In this document: in pieces, positions 60,897 to 64,000 of the stretch
Position numbering within the stretch: position 1 is the first letter of the stretch
How the letters are laid out: the number at the start of each line of letters is the position of its first letter
From: Nitrosomonas sp. JL21
Lineage (GTDB): Bacteria; Pseudomonadota; Gammaproteobacteria; Burkholderiales; Nitrosomonadaceae
Direction of reading: 5' to 3'
DNA: 64,000 nucleotides
Assembly: GCF_009833095.1 (NCBI RefSeq)
Contig: NZ_QRCB01000023.1
Location: forward strand, 1 to 64,000
Translations under genes and position numbers: made by a program
The notes under the pieces: model-generated
Told to the model about the DNA's origin: nothing
Databases searched by the model: none
Seen by the model: the letters and a program-made list of their open reading frames with translations, nothing else

Positions 60897-61232
60897 TCAC
60901 GGCATTTGCTGCGCCGTATGTTTCACTCGCAAAACTTCGACGGTACGGCTTTCATCCAGCACACGGTAGAGCACAATGTAATTTCGATGGACGACCAGCT
61001 CGCGCATATAATCCGGCAGGCCAGGCCGTCCAGTACGACCAAGCTCTGGATGATGTGTAAGAGATAAGGTCTTATCACGTAATTCTTGGCCAAAGCTTTG
61101 CGCTTTGGGCGGATTCTCTTTGCCGATGTATCGAACAATGGCACTCAAATCCTCGCGGGCCTTCTGCCGCCATTCAACGCGGTAAGGTTGTTTGTTTTCG
61201 TTTCGGATCAGTCGTCCAAATCGGGACGCCAT
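60897..61232 (-). CDS. ParE/RelE-superfamily toxin
   Basis: A 111-residue ParE/RelE-like protein. YRVEWRQKAREDLSAIVRYI and HPELGRTGRPGL are followed by RELVVHRNYIVLYRVLDESR, a clear ParE/RelE fold. It ends the three-gene GC-rich minus-strand unit, overlapping the preceding gene by 25 bases. ParE proteins inhibit gyrase and RelE proteins cleave mRNA; this sequence looks closer to ParE. The antitoxin is probably encoded two genes upstream. Confidence 0.85.
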   Translation of the reverse strand: MASRFGRLIRNENKQPYRVEWRQKAREDLSAIVRYIGKENPPKAQSFGQELRDKTLSLTHHPELGRTGRPGLPDYMRELVVHRNYIVLYRVLDESRTVEVLRVKHTAQQMP

Positions 61233-61570
61233 GCGTGCACGATGGCCTTGAAGTCGGCTTCATAGCCCAGGCTGTCGGGGTACTTGCTGACGCGGGCGAT
61301 GAAGGCAAACACGATCGCCATGTCGGCCGTTATTGCATCGTCCAGTGCCCATAGCGCGGTAAGGTCGAAGCTGCCGCAACTGCCGGCATTCCACCACGCC
61401 AGCAGGAAATCAGCAACGCGCCGGCTCTGGCCGGTGTGGGCCTTGGCGATGCGGATAAGGCGCTCAAGCGCCGCCCGCTCGGCGTCGGTCATGTTCCTGG
61501 CCGGTTCGGCCGCCAGCGCGGCCAGGATGGCCGGCGGGATGCCCTCGGGCTGGTGCGGTTGCCCCTTCAT
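61208..61570 (-). CDS. Small protein of the GC-rich toxin module (DUF7673-like)
   Basis: A 120-residue helical protein with DAERAALERLIRIAKAHTGQ, RRVADFLLAWWNAGSCGSFD, and KYPDSLGYEADFKAIV. I associate this with a plasmid family of unknown function (DUF7673-like). It overlaps both neighbours (4 and 25 bases), so the three genes are one unit. It may modulate the toxin. GC content is clearly higher than in the surrounding backbone. Confidence 0.65.
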   Translation of the reverse strand: MKGQPHQPEGIPPAILAALAAEPARNMTDAERAALERLIRIAKAHTGQSRRVADFLLAWWNAGSCGSFDLTALWALDDAITADMAIVFAFIARVSKYPDSLGYEADFKAIVHAWRPDLDD

Positions 61571-62031
61571 GCCCGCTTCCTCGCGGCCGGCTTGTGTTCG
61601 GCCATCAGGGCGGCAATGTCGGCATCCATTTCGGCCATGACGTCATCGTGCGAAATGTTCGGCCGGGGGTCGTCGATGGATTCCTGAATCTCGGCGGCCA
61701 GCCACTCCGTATAGGCGGCGGCTTGGTGCGCCTTGCGCATAGCGTCGGCCCGGCCACGGTTGCCGGCGGTTTCCTCTTTCTCGGCCGGGTTCCATTCGCT
61801 GGCGTCGAACTGGCCGATGGTGATGCCCACGTCGCGCAGGACGTTCAAGGCTGCAACGGGATTACCGAATCGGCGCGGCTCGTTGCTGCGGGCCTTCGCC
61901 AGCAAAGCAGTGGATCCGCTACGCGTGGAGATCTGTATAAAGAACGCCCCACCCTGCCCTTTTAGGGTTACACCCTCCACTCCGCCTGCATCACTCGCAG
62001 CACGCAGCTGTTCGATGGTCATGCTTTGCAT
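61567..62031 (-). CDS. Putative antitoxin or regulator of the GC-rich module
   Basis: A 154-residue protein of the plasmid RelB-like type. The first 60 residues contain TLKGQGGAFFIQISTRSGST and a Pro-Arg-Arg-Phe-Gly segment; AEWNPA-type and DDPRPNISHDDVMAEMDADI segments follow, and the Ala/Lys-rich tail ends in KPAARKRA. The last part resembles antitoxin wraps (HDDVMAEM). AAGGAA precedes the first of two close ATGs. It leads the GC-rich unit and is likely its antitoxin. Confidence 0.7.
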   Translation of the reverse strand: MQSMTIEQLRAASDAGGVEGVTLKGQGGAFFIQISTRSGSTALLAKARSNEPRRFGNPVAALNVLRDVGITIGQFDASEWNPAEKEETAGNRGRADAMRKAHQAAAYTEWLAAEIQESIDDPRPNISHDDVMAEMDADIAALMAEHKPAARKRA

Positions 62032-62191
62032 GTTTGTTCCTTAAAGAATTACAACATAAATTAGATTAGTTGTGCATATTTTATAGGATACATGCAAGTT
62101 TTCGCAATGCGTTTTTATCATTTCCATTGTCAATAAAACTTTTTCGATTTTGCACCAATAATTATTTGCTAACTATTAAAATTCTTTTTTC

Positions 62192-62551
62192 TTATTTTTC
62201 TTGAACTATTTCTCTGTAGCGCTTCAATAATTCACTAAGTTCATATTTCTCAATTATTGCGAGAAGAGCTTGTTCAAATGTCGTACGATCATGAAAATCC
62301 AATTCATTACCGATATCTTGAAAAAGCTCTTTCATTTCCTCGCGACACTTAACATTCAATTGTGTTTTATAGGGGGATTGAGGTTTTCTTCTTCGTTGAC
62401 TTTTATGTTTTCTACTTACAAAACCAGATTGCTCAGCGACCCTTTCTAGGGTCTTGGTTTCAATTTCTTGAGTTCTCTCCTTTTTTAAAGGTAAGAATTC
62501 TGACACGTCCAAATCATCGCTTAAATCTAAATGTGCGCGCTCTTTAGCCAT
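62192..62551 (-). CDS. Small partition partner of ParA
   Basis: A 119-residue basic protein: residues 45-65 are rich in Lys, Arg and Gln (SRKHKSQRRRKPQSPY). The carboxyl half is helical (KCREEMKELFQDIGNELDFH, RTTFEQALLAIIEKYEL) and resembles the ribbon-helix-helix region of small ParG/StbC-type partition proteins. The start overlaps the parA stop by 8 bases. It would bind the repeats upstream of parA. Confidence 0.7.
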   Translation of the reverse strand: MAKERAHLDLSDDLDVSEFLPLKKERTQEIETKTLERVAEQSGFVSRKHKSQRRRKPQSPYKTQLNVKCREEMKELFQDIGNELDFHDRTTFEQALLAIIEKYELSELLKRYREIVQEK

Positions 62552-63236
62552 GATTCAGTTCTCTCTCTTTCTTCAAACTCTTAATCTTTTCTATAACTTC
62601 CACTGCTAAGGCATGAGCATTCGATACCGCTTTTTCAACCCCAGAGACCTGAGCTGGATCTAAATCATGAATAGTACCGCCAAAAGATCGGATAGCCCTA
62701 AAAGCCTCCCTATCGATTAGACTCGTCTTGAAAATTTCTACACCAGCGGCATGAAATTCATTCATGATATGTTTTAATGTTCTCGGCGTTATTGCCGGGT
62801 TTGTCCTAGTCATTAAAACAGCATAAGGGATGGCTCGATTTAATACTTTTGCTTGTCGATTGACTAACTTAATTGTTTTTGCGGCTTCATCTGCATCATC
62901 CTGAGAGCCTTGACATAATGTAATAACGAGATCAGCACGGCTTATGGCGCTCGCTACTGCCATGCTCGCTGTTCCTTCTAGATCAACTAACACAAAAGCT
63001 GTTTTTTCCTGAGCTGTGTCAATATCTTCTATTATGGTTTCCTCAGTCGACTTTTCAATTAATTTAATATTTGTTGGACACCCGTCCTTTTGTGCCCATT
63101 TAGCGCTATGCTGATTCGGATCAGCATCAATTAATGTAATAGTTGTATTATGCTGTGATAACTCTGAAGCTAAAACAATTGCCGCAGTTGTTTTCCCCGC
63201 ACCACCTTTAGATGATGCAAATACAATAGTTGGCAA
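62544..63236 (-). CDS. parA: ParA/VirC1-type partition ATPase
   Basis: A 230-residue ParA-like ATPase. The deviant Walker A is KGGAGKTT (residues 10-17), VLVDLEGTAS is the Walker A'-type second motif, and it ends with LIDREAFRAIRSFGG. No helix-turn-helix precedes the ATPase, so it is a type Ib ParA, as in small VirC1/ParA proteins. The start is TTG with GAGGAG 6 bases upstream; a nearby ATG is out of frame. It acts with its small partner on plasmid segregation. Confidence 0.92.
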   Translation of the reverse strand: MPTIVFASSKGGAGKTTAAIVLASELSQHNTTITLIDADPNQHSAKWAQKDGCPTNIKLIEKSTEETIIEDIDTAQEKTAFVLVDLEGTASMAVASAISRADLVITLCQGSQDDADEAAKTIKLVNRQAKVLNRAIPYAVLMTRTNPAITPRTLKHIMNEFHAAGVEIFKTSLIDREAFRAIRSFGGTIHDLDPAQVSGVEKAVSNAHALAVEVIEKIKSLKKERELNHG

Positions 63237-63257
63237 AACATTCTCCTCATAATAATA

Positions 63258-63950
63258 GATAGCTATCTTCCATTTTTCGAAAATGGATAGCTTTAGCTAT
63301 CCTAATTCTGAATTACCTTTCAAATGCCATCATTCGATCATTCGACAGGATAATCTCACCTAATAAATATTTTTAACTCAACATTCAGCAATGTTACATT
63401 TCAGATAGCTAGATAGCTAGCTAAATGAATATTATTTTTGATAGCTATCTATATAGTGTCTAATTTACCAATATTAATATTGTGCTATCAATTATCATAA
63501 ATTGATAGCTAGCTAGCATGCTATCTAATAATATAAATAGCTCGATATTCTTAGTTGTTTTTAATCTCAAATAACAACCTATACCATATAGTCTAAGTAG
63601 CTCAATATTTCAGTACTTAACTGTTATTGATAACAATTACTTAGGTAGATTCTCATTATTTAAAATTGATAGCTATCCATTAAAAATTTAATTTACTTTA
63701 TATCGTTGGCATTTATCTTTGGATAGCTTGCTAGCTATCTACATTTACACTCCAAAATATTTACTTTTACAGTTTAAAAATAACTTTCAGCTTTAATTTA
63801 AATCAATTATCTTCGTTCATCTATTAAATCTCATAATAACTTTATGCTGCATTCTATTTTAACTATATTAATAAAACATCTGATATGACTGAACGAATTA
63901 TAAGATAGCTATCCGGATATCTACAATACACAGATATTTAGATAGCTATC
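63258..63950. repeat. GATAGCTATC palindrome array, probable partition site and/or origin
   Basis: Five perfect GATAGCTATC palindromes occur at 63258, 63440, 63668, 63904 and 63941. Many variants lie between: GATAGC-TTTA-GCTATC (63286), AGATAGCTAGATAGCTAGCT (about 63403), an inverted GCTATCAA/TTGATAGC pair (about 63484-63509), and GGATAGC-TTGCTA-GCTATC (63721). The region is very AT-rich and has no gene. It lies directly upstream of parA, so it is the expected centromere; the AT-rich repeats would equally suit an iteron origin. Confidence 0.75.
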
Positions 63951-64000
63951 TATAAATGGATATCATTCGAAACGATGTGGGTATAAAAAAACAAGGCGCT

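Noticed and set aside
1-64000. tRNA, rRNA, tmRNA or CRISPR features
   Set aside because: No cloverleaf with a standard T-loop, no rRNA stretch and no direct-repeat/spacer pattern was recognised while reading; a tRNAscan-SE and CRISPR search would settle this.

Overview
The window looks like the accessory and backbone DNA of a conjugative plasmid, or an integrated conjugative element, from a Gram-negative, probably betaproteobacterial host. The backbone is IncP-like: a trbA-trbGHIJKL-trbN block, a KorB/ParB-type protein followed by a KfrB-like protein, and a ParA with a small partner beside a repeat-rich site. The RND metal efflux, Tat-exported enzymes, IS21/IS5/IS1595 relics and low-to-moderate GC would fit an ammonia oxidiser such as Nitrosomonas, but that assignment is a guess. 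No replication initiator, relaxase, rRNA, tRNA or CRISPR array was recognised.

Left part (1-18.7 kb): a complete four-gene Qat anti-phage operon (qatA-qatB-qatC-qatD, minus strand, 292-4860). Next come a small serine recombinase with a res-like upstream region and two unrecognised genes. A three-gene minus-strand operon (11569-7424) encodes a small protein, a STAND-like P-loop ATPase and a 17-repeat ankyrin protein; it is the best candidate here for an undescribed conflict system. A plus-strand block follows: membrane protein, secreted VWA protein, VirD4-type coupling ATPase, three small hydrophilic or membrane proteins and a large serine recombinase. The recombinase gene ends exactly where an ArdC/metallopeptidase/Toprim polyvalent gene resumes without its 5' end, so this part may be an element integrated into that gene.

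Middle (20.9-24.5 kb): inverted DnaA boxes, an SRAP-like protein, umuD and umuC (DNA damage response), an IS5 remnant, and a WGR-domain gene that has a near-identical inverted copy at 50.7 kb. 25.0-31.4 kb is a catabolic cluster for 4-alkylphenols: WrbA-type quinone reductase, extradiol dioxygenase, cytochrome c, Tat protein, p-cresol methylhydroxylase flavoprotein, aryl-alcohol dehydrogenase and a Tat-exported intradiol dioxygenase. A sulfotransferase and a LysR regulator follow.

36.3-43.0 kb is a Cu/Ag efflux operon (CzcI-like protein, CusC, CusB fused to a CusF domain, CusA), followed by a methyltransferase remnant and a decayed IS21 element. 45.7-51.7 kb is a patchwork of toxin-antitoxin modules (YefM-YoeB, a MazF pair, TumE-TumA), a tyrosine recombinase, a ChrA chromate transporter with a structured leader, the second WGR copy and a second small serine recombinase.

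Right part (51.8-64 kb): a HEPN-like orphan, a lipoprotein gene broken by a stop codon, the trb mating-pair genes (trbB-F are absent), the TrbA-like regulator, KorB/ParB plus KfrB, a GC-rich ParE/RelE-type module, and ParA with its partner. The last 750 bases are dense in GATAGCTATC palindromes and probably hold the partition site and/or the replication origin.
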